Positions 1-10,309 of a stretch of DNA of 64,000 bases are shown here, one piece after another. The translations under genes were made by a program, and so were the position numbers. The notes beneath the pieces were generated by a model that searched no databases, was not told the DNA's origin, and saw nothing but the letters and a program-made list of their open reading frames with translations. This stretch comes from Anaeramoeba flamelloides (Eukaryota; Metamonada; Anaeramoebidae), in assembly GCA_027625915.1 (NCBI GenBank), contig JANTQA010000032.1, forward strand, positions 12,602,001 through 12,666,000, read 5' to 3'. The number at the start of each line of letters is the position of its first letter. The stretch's first letter is position 1.

Positions 1-429
1 GGGTAAATCTCTTATGATCAAAAAATCTAGAGTACCTAAACTTTTTTAACCTTGCTCAATTCAAATTTCAACGATTAGTCTTCATTCAATCACAAATTAA
101 TAGATTTTTAATTTTTTTTCCACAATAAGTTAAAATTGTGCTCTCAGTTTATTATCTTTACTATTTTTTCTCTTTATTAGTTTATTGATCAACAATTCCC
201 ATCCAATTTTTTAATTTTCACATAAGAGTCAATATATATTTTTGGTGTTGATTACTCGAAATCGAAAAAATTAAAAATACTGAAATTGTCGTGAAGGTCA
301 TATTAAGTGAGTTTCAGGTTTTTTTTTTCTCTCTCATTTTGAATCAGAATGCGTATTATCAACTTAAATCCAAATTAAAAACATTAAAAACAACCACCTT
401 AATTATTATTTAATAATTCCAAAATTTAT

Positions 430-1035
430 GTGACTGCCCATCCTATGAAAAAAATCGAAACTTTTGGATTAAAGAATTAATCTTATAAACAAAAATAATA
501 AAAAATTTTAGAATAATATCTTTGATATTAATCGGAAATAAAGACTCATTATTTATCTTATCATAGGTTAATGATAAGAAAACAACGAATCTTTTTTGAA
601 ATTTCCTAAATTTTTTTTTAGAAATTCGGGAAGTGACATAGAGCGACGTAGAGTGTTGTAGAGTGTCTAAGTTTTCTTGAGGGTTTCTATTTTATTTGTA
701 AAGTGTTCTAGGTTTTTTTGAGGTTTTCTATTTTATTTGTGAAGTGTTCTAGTTTTTTTTTACTTTTTGAAATAAACAGAAAATTTTAATAAATTTTCGG
801 TTTATTTCAAAAAGTAAAAAAAACCTAACTAAAATCTATTGATTTTCCAAATAAATAGAAAACTCAAGAAAAGCTAACGGAGGTTTTTTTTAATTTAAGG
901 AATAAAAAGAAAATTTATGAAATTGTCTTTTTATTTCTCAAATTAAAAAAAACCTAAAGGCGCTTTTCCAGAATTTAAAAGAATAGAGAAAAATCTTTGA
1001 TTTTACTTAATTTTTTTAAATTCTGGAAAACCGAA
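430..1035. repeat. Hairpin-module array, copy 1, with terminal domain
   Basis: Three inverted-repeat modules follow one another. The first is ACTTTTTGAAATAAAC..GTTTATTTCAAAAAGT (about 758-818). The second is built on AAAAAGAAAATTT..CTTTTTATTTC (about 896-950). The third is TTTTCCAGAATTTAAA..TTTAAATTCTGGAAAA (about 964-1031). To their left lies a four-unit 10-bp linker (632-670; AGTGACATAG, AGCGACGTAG, AGTGTTGTAG, AGTGTCTAAG). Left of the linker is a unique domain of about 200 bp (430-630), which reappears inverted at about 19775-19973. No open reading frame is present. Confidence 0.75.
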
Positions 1036-1131
1036 CGGCTGTAAGAGGAAATTAATTACCTCCATTCAAAATAAAATAAAAAAAAAACAATTCCAAAATT
1101 TAAGGTATTTTTTTTTGGATATTATCAATAA

Positions 1132-1215
1132 TAAACTAAAATTTCAAATTTTGGACATGGTGAAAACAATTGGAAGAATAACAATGCTTCAATTTCATTC
1201 AAATTTGAAAATAAT
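1132..1215 (+). repeat. Possible decayed end of the TA-flanked inverted-repeat element (copy D)
   Basis: TA followed by AACTAAAATTTCAAATTTT matches the 5' terminal repeat of the copies at 18452 and 61915. The next 60 bases (CAATTTCATTCAAATT and neighbours) are also similar. No matching 3' end was found downstream, so this is either a truncated or badly decayed copy, or a chance match in AT-rich sequence. Confidence 0.3.
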
Positions 1216-2460
1216 TCTTATTTTAACAAACTATTTCATTTTTTGCCTTTTTTGTTTTGTTTTTCTTTCTTGTTTTTTCCTTTTTCTTCTTTTATTTTAA
1301 AAAAATCAATTTGAAAGTGAATTCGAAGAAAAAAATAAACATTAAAGAATAACGAGGCTATTGTATTTTCTTTTAAAATGAATTCATTTACTATAAAAAA
1401 ATCTTATTGTCAACAATTTTAATTTTTCAAAAGAAATTGAGAAATTTTGCACATGACCTTCCAATTAAAGAAGACCAAAATATCTTTTTTATCATTTTAT
1501 TTTTATGAAAATTTATGGTTTGTTAAGGTATTTCTTTTATGAATACCAACTCTAATCTGAAGTTTATTATTTCTCGTATTTCTAAACAACATTATTTTGG
1601 TTGATTATTAAAAAAAAAAATCGAATTTTTTATTTTTTTTTGGGTCTACTGCAAGTGAAATGGACTTTTAGATCGTTATTATTATTATTTTGTTAGAATT
1701 TAAACCAATAGACTAAAATGATAATTTTATACCATTTTGAATTTGACAAAATCCACATTATCATTGGATTACCAATGGAAAAAAAGGTTATTTCAATAAA
1801 ATTCAATACATTTTTTTACAACAAAATTCAATATATCCATTACAATAGAAATTAATAAAAGTGACTTTTGTTTGTTAGAAACATGCTTTTAATTTTAGAA
1901 ATTAGTTTTTTTTTTAAAGCAATTAACTTCCTATTAATTTTTTTTTAGAATATGGATACCATATCTCAAAAACAAAACAGAACAAAATAAAAAAGAAAGT
2001 TAATAACTATTAAAATCAAAATTCAGATGTTAATGGCTTTTAATCAATCAAAAATATTAGAAAAAATAGAAATTAGAAGAAATGGAAAAAAATCAAATCA
2101 TATTTTCAAAAAAATTCAAAATTTTAAAACTTTTCTTAATTTTCATTTCAACTGAGAAAATATTTTTAAAAAATTCGTTTAAATGGGTATAGTCTTATAG
2201 AATAACTTGAATTGTTTTAATTTTTAAAATTAAAACAAACACAATGATGTTTTTTGTTTAATTGCCGTTTTTCTCTTAGAAAATCTCATGATTTTCTTAA
2301 CAAACCAATAATTAAAAATAAAAAAAAAAAAACAAGACACTCTTTGGCACATTACAATACTTATAAAAACCCAGTGTCTTAAAAAGTGTTATATTCTCAA
2401 AACATTGTTAAAAAAATTACTTAAATTGACATTTTTTTTTCATTTCAAATTTTAAAATAG

Positions 2461-2940
2461 GGGATGGATTGGATAATTGATAATGGTGGTGTTACATCTC
2501 TTGAAAACTACCCATATGTTGGCTACACAAATAATTGTGGTGGGACTAGTGGCTCTGTTTCAACAATTACTGGATATCACCAAGTAATAAACACCGAAGA
2601 CTCTGTAAAAACGGCATTATTTGACGAGGGGCCTTTATTCTGTACTGTGGACGCACATACCTATAAATTCCAACTTTATAAAGGTGGTCTTTTTTATGAT
2701 TCGAACTGTAGTGCTAAAAAATCCGATTTAAATCATAGTATGACAATTGTTGGATATGGATCTGACACTTTTAGCAATTCAGATAACGATTATGATTCCC
2801 CTAGTGATAAATATTGGATAGTCAAAAATTCATGGGGAACAACATTTGGCGATGATGGATACGTTTATATGTCTAGAGGAAGCAATAACTGTGGAATATT
2901 AACAGAAGCATATTATCCCTCTGGATGCTCACTTGTTTAA
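2461..2940 (+). CDS. Papain-family (C1A) cysteine protease, 3' terminal exon only
   Basis: This exon encodes the right-hand lobe of a cathepsin L/papain-type peptidase of the lysosome or secretory route. It opens with GMDWIIDNGGV and the YPY motif. The catalytic histidine follows in NHSMTIVGYG (about residue 92), and the catalytic asparagine lies in KYWIVKNSWGT. The exon ends with the usual NNCGI block and a stop at 2938-2940. The propeptide and the CGSCWAF block with the catalytic cysteine are absent from the 2.4 kb upstream. The splice acceptor at 2459-2460 joins in frame just after where the family has its CNGG motif, so I read this as a true last exon rather than an independent start at the internal ATG (2464). 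A 5'-truncated pseudogene remains possible. The visible part has no frame break. Confidence 0.8.
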   Translation, partial: GMDWIIDNGGVTSLENYPYVGYTNNCGGTSGSVSTITGYHQVINTEDSVKTALFDEGPLFCTVDAHTYKFQLYKGGLFYDSNCSAKKSDLNHSMTIVGYGSDTFSNSDNDYDSPSDKYWIVKNSWGTTFGDDGYVYMSRGSNNCGILTEAYYPSGCSLV

Positions 2941-4235
2941 AGTGATAACTAAAATATTATTAAAATAAATATAATAACACAAATAATTCAGAGATTTTTT
3001 TATTTCAGAATAAATAAGCATTTATCCAGTGAAACGACAATAAAATCTTTTTTACCCTAATTTTTATCATAATTAATTTAACAAAATAAAAAAAAAATAA
3101 CCTTATCTACTATTTTCTATTACCTACCAGATCTAAATTATTTTTCCTGATTTATCTTAAAAATAAAAAAGTAAACCATTTTTTAGTTTTTTTTTGGCAA
3201 GTAATACCTGAAATATTTGATTCTTTTCCATTTTTTAATTTGGTTTTTTGTTTTTTTAAATCTCGATAATTAAAAGATATTCACAAAACCATTTTTAATT
3301 ATTATAATATCTCTATCATATAATTATCGATAATCAAAATGTATTACAATTGAAATTAAAATTGAGTAGTTTTCCAAGTTATCAGGTAACAACAACAATA
3401 CTAGAATATAATAAGAATACAATATTTCCTTTTAAAAACAGTCAAGTGTTTTTAATTTACTGAATTCTGTTCTTAAAAAATGTTGGCAAAAATGGTCAAT
3501 TGTGGTAATGCAAATAAGAAAAACATAAAAAAAAGTTAAAAAATTGTTTTGAAAATAAATTTCTCAAGAATAAACTCTAGTTTTTTCTTTTTTATTTATT
3601 GAACAAAATATAAATTCTTTTAAATAATATTATGTTTTAAAAAAGTTGGTTGATTTTTTTTTATTTCTTTTATTTCAAAAAAATAGACCCAAAAAATAAT
3701 TTACAAAATATTAAAAGTTTAAAAAAAATGTTTGCTCACCTTGAAATTTTAATGGGAACTGATTTTGTAAGGTTTTATAACATATTCATATGAAAATATT
3801 TTTTTTAATAGATAAAATAAACATTTTTTCTCATTTTTTAATTTGTTTTTCTTTTTTTTTCATTTTTTCTTTATTTTTTTTTCTTTTTTGTATTTTTTTA
3901 ATTCTTTTTTTTTTTTTTTTTTGAAAAGATCAAAAAAAAAAAAACAAGATTTTTAAAAAAATCCAAACAATCGTTCAGAAAAATGAGAATATGTAATTTC
4001 TTTTAAAATGAAAATAATTAGTAGCAAAAAATCTTTTTGTAACCTTTTTTTTCAGTGAAAATTCCGTCATTAGAAAAACCAAAATGTTAATATAAAAATT
4101 TGTGACTCATTTTTTTTTAGTTTTTGGTATTATTTTTTTTTAATTTTTATAATATTAGATTTTTATATAATTTAGAATGATTTATAGACGAATTATGAAT
4201 TTAATTTAATCATTCGTTACTCTTAAATACATAAA

Positions 4236-4277
<42 letters not shown>

Positions 4278-6223
4278 CAATTTCGAAGAAAGTTGGACAA
4301 ATTTATTTTAAAATATCTTTGATAAACTCGATCCCTATAAAAAGTATATAAATATCCAAAATCATTAACTACCATTTATCGGTTTTTGATAATAATTCAA
4401 TTTGTTTCTTGTTATTATATTACATAACTAAAAGATATTTAATTTCAGATCTCGCTTTTATCTGATATTTTTCAGGGTTAAAATTGGTGTTTATAATTTT
4501 CTTTTTGATCGAAAAAATCATTTTCATAAATTTTTTAATCTCAAAAAATTTTCAAATCAAAATGAAAACATATAAATGTATTTTTTTCCTTTAAAAAATC
4601 ATTTGTTTCCTTTCAATATTTCCAGTTTTTTATTTAAATTGGTTGTACCTTGTTTTCTCCAAAAAAGTGCTATTTTATTTTTCATTTTTTCGAAATATTT
4701 CAATATATATATATATATCACAGGTAGTTACAATTTTCCCTTTTATAATCACAAAAGACTATAAAATCATCATTTTTCGATTTTTTTAGATGTTTTTTTT
4801 ATTTCATTCGTTGTTTACGTTTTTTCTTTATTGAAAAAGTATTCAAATTTTATTGAAATAATACTTTTTATTTCTAGGTTGTGAAAAAATTAAAAATAAA
4901 AAAATTATAAACAAAAAAAAAGATAATTATTTAAAGCTAATACTTAATTTTCTAAAAAGCAATAAAAAACAAATTGTATTTAAATTTTCCCATTTAAGTT
5001 GGGGATTTTGTATTTGAAGTCATGAAAATAGTTTGATTTTCTATTTTGAAAACATCATAACTATATGAAGCCATATTCCGTTTAAAAAACTTGAAAATAT
5101 TAAACTCTTTAGACATAGAGAAAAAGAATTATTTTTTTTAAATTACTAGTTGGGTAAGAAAAGTGATCAAAATTTAACTATTTTACCAATTCCAAACTAG
5201 GTCAACTTTGCTAATTTTTATAAGTTGTGATTAGATCTACGTATTACACACAAACGATTCTTACACTACTCTCACACATGTAAAACACCTTTAATAAAAG
5301 CAAAAAACTTCATACCTGTGATATATATATATATATATATATATATACCGAAATAAATAACATCGTCATTGACTCAATCGGTATGATTTTAAACTTTATT
5401 TGGTATTTTCAATTAACAAATAAATTCGCTGATAAATATATTTTTTTATAAAATGTAAAAAAAAATTCCTCACTATTTTGAAAATACCTTGAATATATTC
5501 TCAATTTATTATTTCAGGTGAGTCACAATTATTGAAATGGAGCATAATTATATAGTACTTTATTTTTGGTTTCTAAGGGTATTTCAAAAAAAGTGTGACT
5601 TTTTTTTTTTATTTCATATAATATTCTCTTTTTTAGTGTTTACATTTCTAAATTGATGCTATTAAATATGGAAATGTTTTACTACTAATTGAACCAGGGT
5701 TTACCTTATTTAATTCTAAATAAATTCATCAAATTATTTGATAAAAAAAAAAATAAAATAAATTAAAGTTTGTTTTTTAAAAAGATAAAATTCAACAAAA
5801 AATTAAAATATGAAAAGAATACAAATAATTTTTTAAACTTTAAAGTTCTAATTATTCAATTCTCTTCAAAAATTCCATAAAGTATCAACTTTTTTTTTGG
5901 AAATTATTGTTTTGGATCAAAACGAAAAAAATGAACACCAATTTTCACAGATAAAAAAATATCAAATAAAATTGTTAGATCAGAAACTTTTGTATCCTTT
6001 ATTTAAGGTAAAATAATGACACTCAAATAAACAAATTGAATTATCATTAAGAATCAATAAATTTATGATAAAAAATTTTTTTTGGATGTTTAAATAGTTA
6101 TTTTAGAAGTTTAAGTTTAATAAATATATTTTCAAATAAATTTGCATTGCTTTTTTTTTTTGAAAATAGCGTACTTATACATATTTATATACATAATTTA
6201 CAACAATTCAACCAACAAACCAA
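2941..6223. other. Intergenic, AT-rich, no gene seen
   Basis: The papain gene (+) and HIRA (-) converge on this stretch. It holds long A and T runs and TA dinucleotide repeats at 4240-4275 and 5321-5347, with a short one near 4705. No conserved reading frame, RNA gene or transposon end was recognised. Confidence 0.6.
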
Positions 6224-9200
6224 TCAATTTTTTTTAGAGGGTTTTTTATCATGTATTTCCCAATTTGAGATATTTTTATTATAAAAATATTTCAAATTAT
6301 CATAAAACGTGATTAAAGGTGAAACCTTTGGAATAAAATCATCTATTGATTTGATTTTTGTTCCAATATAATATTTAGGTATTGATTGATCAAAAATCTT
6401 AAATTTTGTTTCCAAATCAAAAACATTACATTTACCCGAGGGGAAAACTAAAACTAAATAGTGATCCTTTACAAATTGGATATTTGAATAAAAATCGGAA
6501 GTGATGAACACCCAATTTTTATTTTTTGCGATTTGTTCGATATTAAATATGCAATAATCTAAGGAAATAACAATGAAATTCTTATTACCGCCAACATAGC
6601 TTACATGCTTTTCTGTGCCGGTTGAGTGGGTTATGCCACCCAAAGATCGGGAAACAATTGACATACGCTTTCCATTTTTTGGGTTGGTCTTATTCTCACA
6701 AGTGATTTTTAAATGTTTGCCATTATTCATAGTTACTGTGAAAGTGAATGCTTTCCCTTCTAAAGATTTAAGAATTTGTTCATTGTTGAGTAAAATACTA
6801 GCAGGTTTCGAAAGTATTGTATCTTGGATATGGTTAATACTTGATTGGGTTTGATCTATTTTTTGTAATATTTTTTTTTGGGTTAATTTTGAAAAATTTT
6901 CTTTATCAAAAACATCTTTAGGGTTGCTCTTCTGGTTAATTTCATCATTATTATTTTCCTTATTTTGATGATTGCTAAGCATTAGCTTGGGTTCATTGTT
7001 GTCATGATGACTACCATGGTTATATTTTTTGGTGTGTTTGTGCTTGTGCTTGTGCTTGCGCTTGTGTTTTCGTTTTTTATTGTTTTTCTGTATATTATTA
7101 TTATTTTCACCATTTTTATTATTTAATGTTATTGAGCGATTAGGCATTCTAAAAAATTTACTAATCCTGGGCTTTTTTCCTTTAGAATTTAAGATGTGAT
7201 ATTTCTGAGAATATATTTTACTGTGATTAATTGATAATTTTTCAATGTCTGAAGGAAAATCAATTTTAGGTTGGATTTCAAAAAACCCAATCGAATTGCC
7301 CGCACAAACCGAAAACCAATTACCCTGTTTGGACCAATGGATATCTTCGATTGCTTGTTGAAATAACCCAGTAATTACGCCTATTGGGTATTTTTTATTG
7401 AGCATCCATAAAGAAATGGTTCCATCTTGAGCACCTAGTGCGAATAATTGTTTGACTCCCCGAAACACTCTTGATCGATAAAAAATGGGGCTAAACGAGA
7501 CAACGGTGACTGGTGCTGAATGACCATATAAATAATCTATATTCAATTCTGTCTTTTTTGCTCTATTTGGAATTCGGCTTTTATTTTTATGTTTCTTTGG
7601 TGATGGTTTTACCAAATTCAAAAATCCATTTTCACATGAAACAATCAATGCTAATTGGTTTTTATGATGAACACATCCTGGGATAATTAAATACTTTCCG
7701 TTGGGACTAAAACATGGCTTTGTAAAAATTGATACGTCGGGTGCATGCTTAAAGGGCTTTGTTATACGGAAAAGTATTTTTTGATCAATAACTGAATGGA
7801 TTAATAATAAATCTGGATCTTGACTTGCAAACATTAATCCATTTGGCGACCATGTAATCCCTTTGACAACGTTTTTATGTTCATCACAGATCATAACAAC
7901 CTTTTCTTTTTTTAATTCTTCTTTTTTATTTATTTCGGAATTGCTTTTTTTATTTTTGTTTTTTGTTTTTTCTTTTTTCTTATCTTTTTCTTGGTCTAAA
8001 AGTCGATGTTTATATTTGTGTTTGTTTTCTCTTTTCTTATTCTTTTTATATTTTTCTTGATGTTTATTCCTTTTCTTTCTGTCTTTTTTTTTATGTTTTC
8101 CTTTCTTACCCGTTCTTTTTTTTCGATGTTTATCTTTCCTTTTTTCTTTTTCCCTTTCCCTTTCTTTTTCCTTTTCCCTTCTTTTGTACTTATGCCTATG
8201 ATGTTCCTTTCCCATCTTTTTCTTTCTATCTTTTTGTTTATGTTTTTTTTTCTTACCCGTTCTTTTTCTTCGATGTTTATCTTTCTTTTTGTACTTTTCT
8301 TTTCTTTTTCCTTTCTCCTTATCATTTTCCTTGCCTTTTCCCTTTTCCTTTTCTTTTTCCTCTATGTTTTCTTTTTTTATTTCTTTTTCTTGTTCTTTTT
8401 CTTGTTCTTGTTCTTGTTCTTGTTGTTGTTCTTTTTCTTGCTCTTTCGTTCTTTTTTTTTCGTTTTCATTTTTTGTGGTCCTTGAAAAATTGGATAAATC
8501 CCAAATAATAATTTTATTATCAATCGAACAAGAAGCTAAAAAATTGCTATCTGGTGACCATGCCAATCCCTGAACATCTCCCTTATGCTGTTCAAGTTTT
8601 GCAACAACTTCCCATGGTTCGATATTTTCCTTTTTTAAAACTTCTAAGGCAGTTTCTGTTTTGCCTTTTTGTTCGGTCAGTTCTCTTTTAACTCTTTGTT
8701 CAAATCTGGTATCAGAATTTTTTTTACTTTGTAGATAACTATTTTGATTTTCTAAAAATTGTTTCATAATTTCAGTTTTGATTCTTTCTTGCATTTTTTT
8801 TATTAACATTTTTTGAATGTTTTTCTTCATTTCATTTTGTTTATTTATTTTCAATTGTCTATTATAATCCTTTACATTTTCCCTTTTCATTTCATTTCCC
8901 CCTTCCTTTTCCTTTTCCTTTTCCTTTTCCTTTTCCTTTTCCTTTTCTTTTTTTGTAGGTGATGAAAAATAATGTATTTTTTGTTGTTTTGAAGCGATCT
9001 TATTTTGAGAATGTGTTTGATTTTTTAAATTGAATTTTGTTGAATTTTGAACAGAGAATTGAAATTCTTTTTTTATATCTTTTATTTTAGTAAATTGCTT
9101 CAATTGGTGATTTTGTTTGAAGTTACAAGTGTTTATATTTTGTTTATTAAAAGCCAGTGCTTCCTTATTTCTATAATTTTTCTCAAAATCGGAAAACATT

Positions 9201-10309
9201 TTTGAAAAGATCGATTGTTCAATATTTTTTTTTGTTTTTAAAATTCGTTCAAAATATTGTTTTTGGTTTTCATATGCTTCTTTTTGTTCAATTACTTGCC
9301 TTTTAAGTTTAGTTCGTTCTCTTATCAGCTTGTCAATGTCTGTAAATTTTGATTCCCAAATAATAATCGAATGGTCATCAGAGCAAGTGGCAAGCAAATT
9401 GCCATCTGGTGAAAACTCAAGAATATTTACGATCCCTTTGTGCCCTTTTAAATCGGCCAAGAGAACACTTGGAAAATGCTCTTCAATATCGTTATCATCA
9501 TAATTTTCATCAAAATAGTCTCCCTCAGAAGATGATGTTTCTTCTTCTGAAGGAGAACTACTTTTGCTTTCTTCTTCAGAATTACTTTTTTTTTCATTTT
9601 CTATTTCTATTTCTATTGTGATTTGTTTTTCTTTCTTTGTTTCTTTTTCTTTTTCATTTTCTTTTTGTTTTTCGTTTTCTGTTTCTATTTCTATGTTAGT
9701 TTCTTTTTCAATCTCTTCTTCTTCTTCTTCGATTTCACTGATTTCAAAATTTTTTAAATTACTTTTGGGTTTATTATTTGGATCTTCGTCTTCAGAGTCA
9801 ATTATTATTTCGTTACCTGAACTTGAGTCAGAAAAAATTAAAGTTTTCTTTTTTGAAACTTTGTTTTGATCGATTTTTTGTTTGGTTGATTTTGGTTGTT
9901 CTTTCTTCTTTTTGAAAATTGGATTAATAGAATTGTTTTGAAAATTTTTTTTTTCTTTTTTATCTTCTTCATTAGTTTTATCAAGAACAATTACACCATC
10001 TTCTTCGACAGTAATAATTTCGGTTTCTTCTTCATCATCTTCTGTTGTTGATGTTGATGTTATTTCTTGTTCTTGTTCTTGTTCTTTTTCTTTTTCTTTT
10101 TCTTTTTCTTTTTCTTCTTCTTCTTCTTCTTCTTCTTCTTTTTCTTGTATTAAAAGATCTTGTATTCGTTTTTTAAAAACGTTCATTGAATAAATCCTTA
10201 CTGATCCACTTTGATGAGAAACAGCAATTGATTTTCCCGATGGGTGTATAGCTAAACAATGAACACACCCTAATTTTTTTGCCAACCAGGATGGAATATA
10301 GATAATCAT
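6224..10309 (-). CDS. HIRA: HIRA-type histone chaperone (WD40 plus Hira domain)
   Basis: This is a replication-independent H3.3-H4 deposition factor of the nuclear HIR complex. The single exon encodes about 1361 residues. The start is the ATG at 10309, because MIIYIPSWL..VHCLAIHPSGKSIA aligns with the HIRA N-terminus; the reading frame continues upstream without a further good start. WD40 blades lie at about residues 1-45, 280-325 (LKGHKGIVN..SDDHSIIIWES), 565-610 (HKGDVQGLAWSPD), 800-840, 860-900, 925-970 (YGHSAPVTVVSFSP) and 990-1020. A Hira domain closes the protein (about 1186-1361), ending close to where the domain ends. Long K/E-rich inserts separate the blades: an acidic one at about 50-280, one near 330-560 and a very basic one at about 610-795. 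A short GKKPRISKFF segment may be the ASF1-binding B region, though this is a weak match. The human protein is about 1017 residues, so the inserts explain the extra length. Confidence 0.93.
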   Translation of the reverse strand: MIIYIPSWLAKKLGCVHCLAIHPSGKSIAVSHQSGSVRIYSMNVFKKRIQDLLIQEKEEEEEEEEEKEKEKEKEKEQEQEQEITSTSTTEDDEEETEIITVEEDGVIVLDKTNEEDKKEKKNFQNNSINPIFKKKKEQPKSTKQKIDQNKVSKKKTLIFSDSSSGNEIIIDSEDEDPNNKPKSNLKNFEISEIEEEEEEIEKETNIEIETENEKQKENEKEKETKKEKQITIEIEIENEKKSNSEEESKSSSPSEEETSSSEGDYFDENYDDNDIEEHFPSVLLADLKGHKGIVNILEFSPDGNLLATCSDDHSIIIWESKFTDIDKLIRERTKLKRQVIEQKEAYENQKQYFERILKTKKNIEQSIFSKMFSDFEKNYRNKEALAFNKQNINTCNFKQNHQLKQFTKIKDIKKEFQFSVQNSTKFNLKNQTHSQNKIASKQQKIHYFSSPTKKEKEKEKEKEKEKEKEGGNEMKRENVKDYNRQLKINKQNEMKKNIQKMLIKKMQERIKTEIMKQFLENQNSYLQSKKNSDTRFEQRVKRELTEQKGKTETALEVLKKENIEPWEVVAKLEQHKGDVQGLAWSPDSNFLASCSIDNKIIIWDLSNFSRTTKNENEKKRTKEQEKEQQQEQEQEQEKEQEKEIKKENIEEKEKEKGKGKENDKEKGKRKEKYKKKDKHRRKRTGKKKKHKQKDRKKKMGKEHHRHKYKRREKEKEREREKEKRKDKHRKKRTGKKGKHKKKDRKKRNKHQEKYKKNKKRENKHKYKHRLLDQEKDKKKEKTKNKNKKSNSEINKKEELKKEKVVMICDEHKNVVKGITWSPNGLMFASQDPDLLLIHSVIDQKILFRITKPFKHAPDVSIFTKPCFSPNGKYLIIPGCVHHKNQLALIVSCENGFLNLVKPSPKKHKNKSRIPNRAKKTELNIDYLYGHSAPVTVVSFSPIFYRSRVFRGVKQLFALGAQDGTISLWMLNKKYPIGVITGLFQQAIEDIHWSKQGNWFSVCAGNSIGFFEIQPKIDFPSDIEKLSINHSKIYSQKYHILNSKGKKPRISKFFRMPNRSITLNNKNGENNNNIQKNNKKRKHKRKHKHKHKHTKKYNHGSHHDNNEPKLMLSNHQNKENNNDEINQKSNPKDVFDKENFSKLTQKKILQKIDQTQSSINHIQDTILSKPASILLNNEQILKSLEGKAFTFTVTMNNGKHLKITCENKTNPKNGKRMSIVSRSLGGITHSTGTEKHVSYVGGNKNFIVISLDYCIFNIEQIAKNKNWVFITSDFYSNIQFVKDHYLVLVFPSGKCNVFDLETKFKIFDQSIPKYYIGTKIKSIDDFIPKVSPLITFYDNLKYFYNKNISNWEIHDKKPSKKN
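8088..8281 (-). repeat. 147-bp in-frame duplication inside HIRA
   Basis: The sequence around CTTACCCGTTC at 8105 recurs at 8252, a spacing of 147 bases or exactly 49 codons. Both units encode a basic stretch of the type KHR(R/K)KRTGKK, followed by a K-rich run. The phase is kept, so the insert grew by in-frame duplication within the coding sequence. Confidence 0.75.

Larger units (their letters stand above)
1..2460. other. Repeat-bearing non-coding DNA upstream of the protease exon, probably part of a long intron
   Basis: No convincing coding exon was seen on either strand. The stretch ends in a good splice acceptor (TTTTAAAATAG, ending at 2460) directly in front of a papain-family exon, so at least its right part should be intronic. 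It contains a hairpin-module array (about 430-1035) and a weak relative of the TA-flanked inverted-repeat element (from about 1132). The same kinds of repeat fill the kilobase introns of three other genes here. This supports, but does not prove, that the missing 5' exons lie beyond the left edge of the window. Confidence 0.5.

Noticed and set aside
7863-8573. Several plus-strand frames rich in F, L and S opposite HIRA
   Set aside because: They are mirror images of the K/E-rich codons of HIRA on the minus strand.
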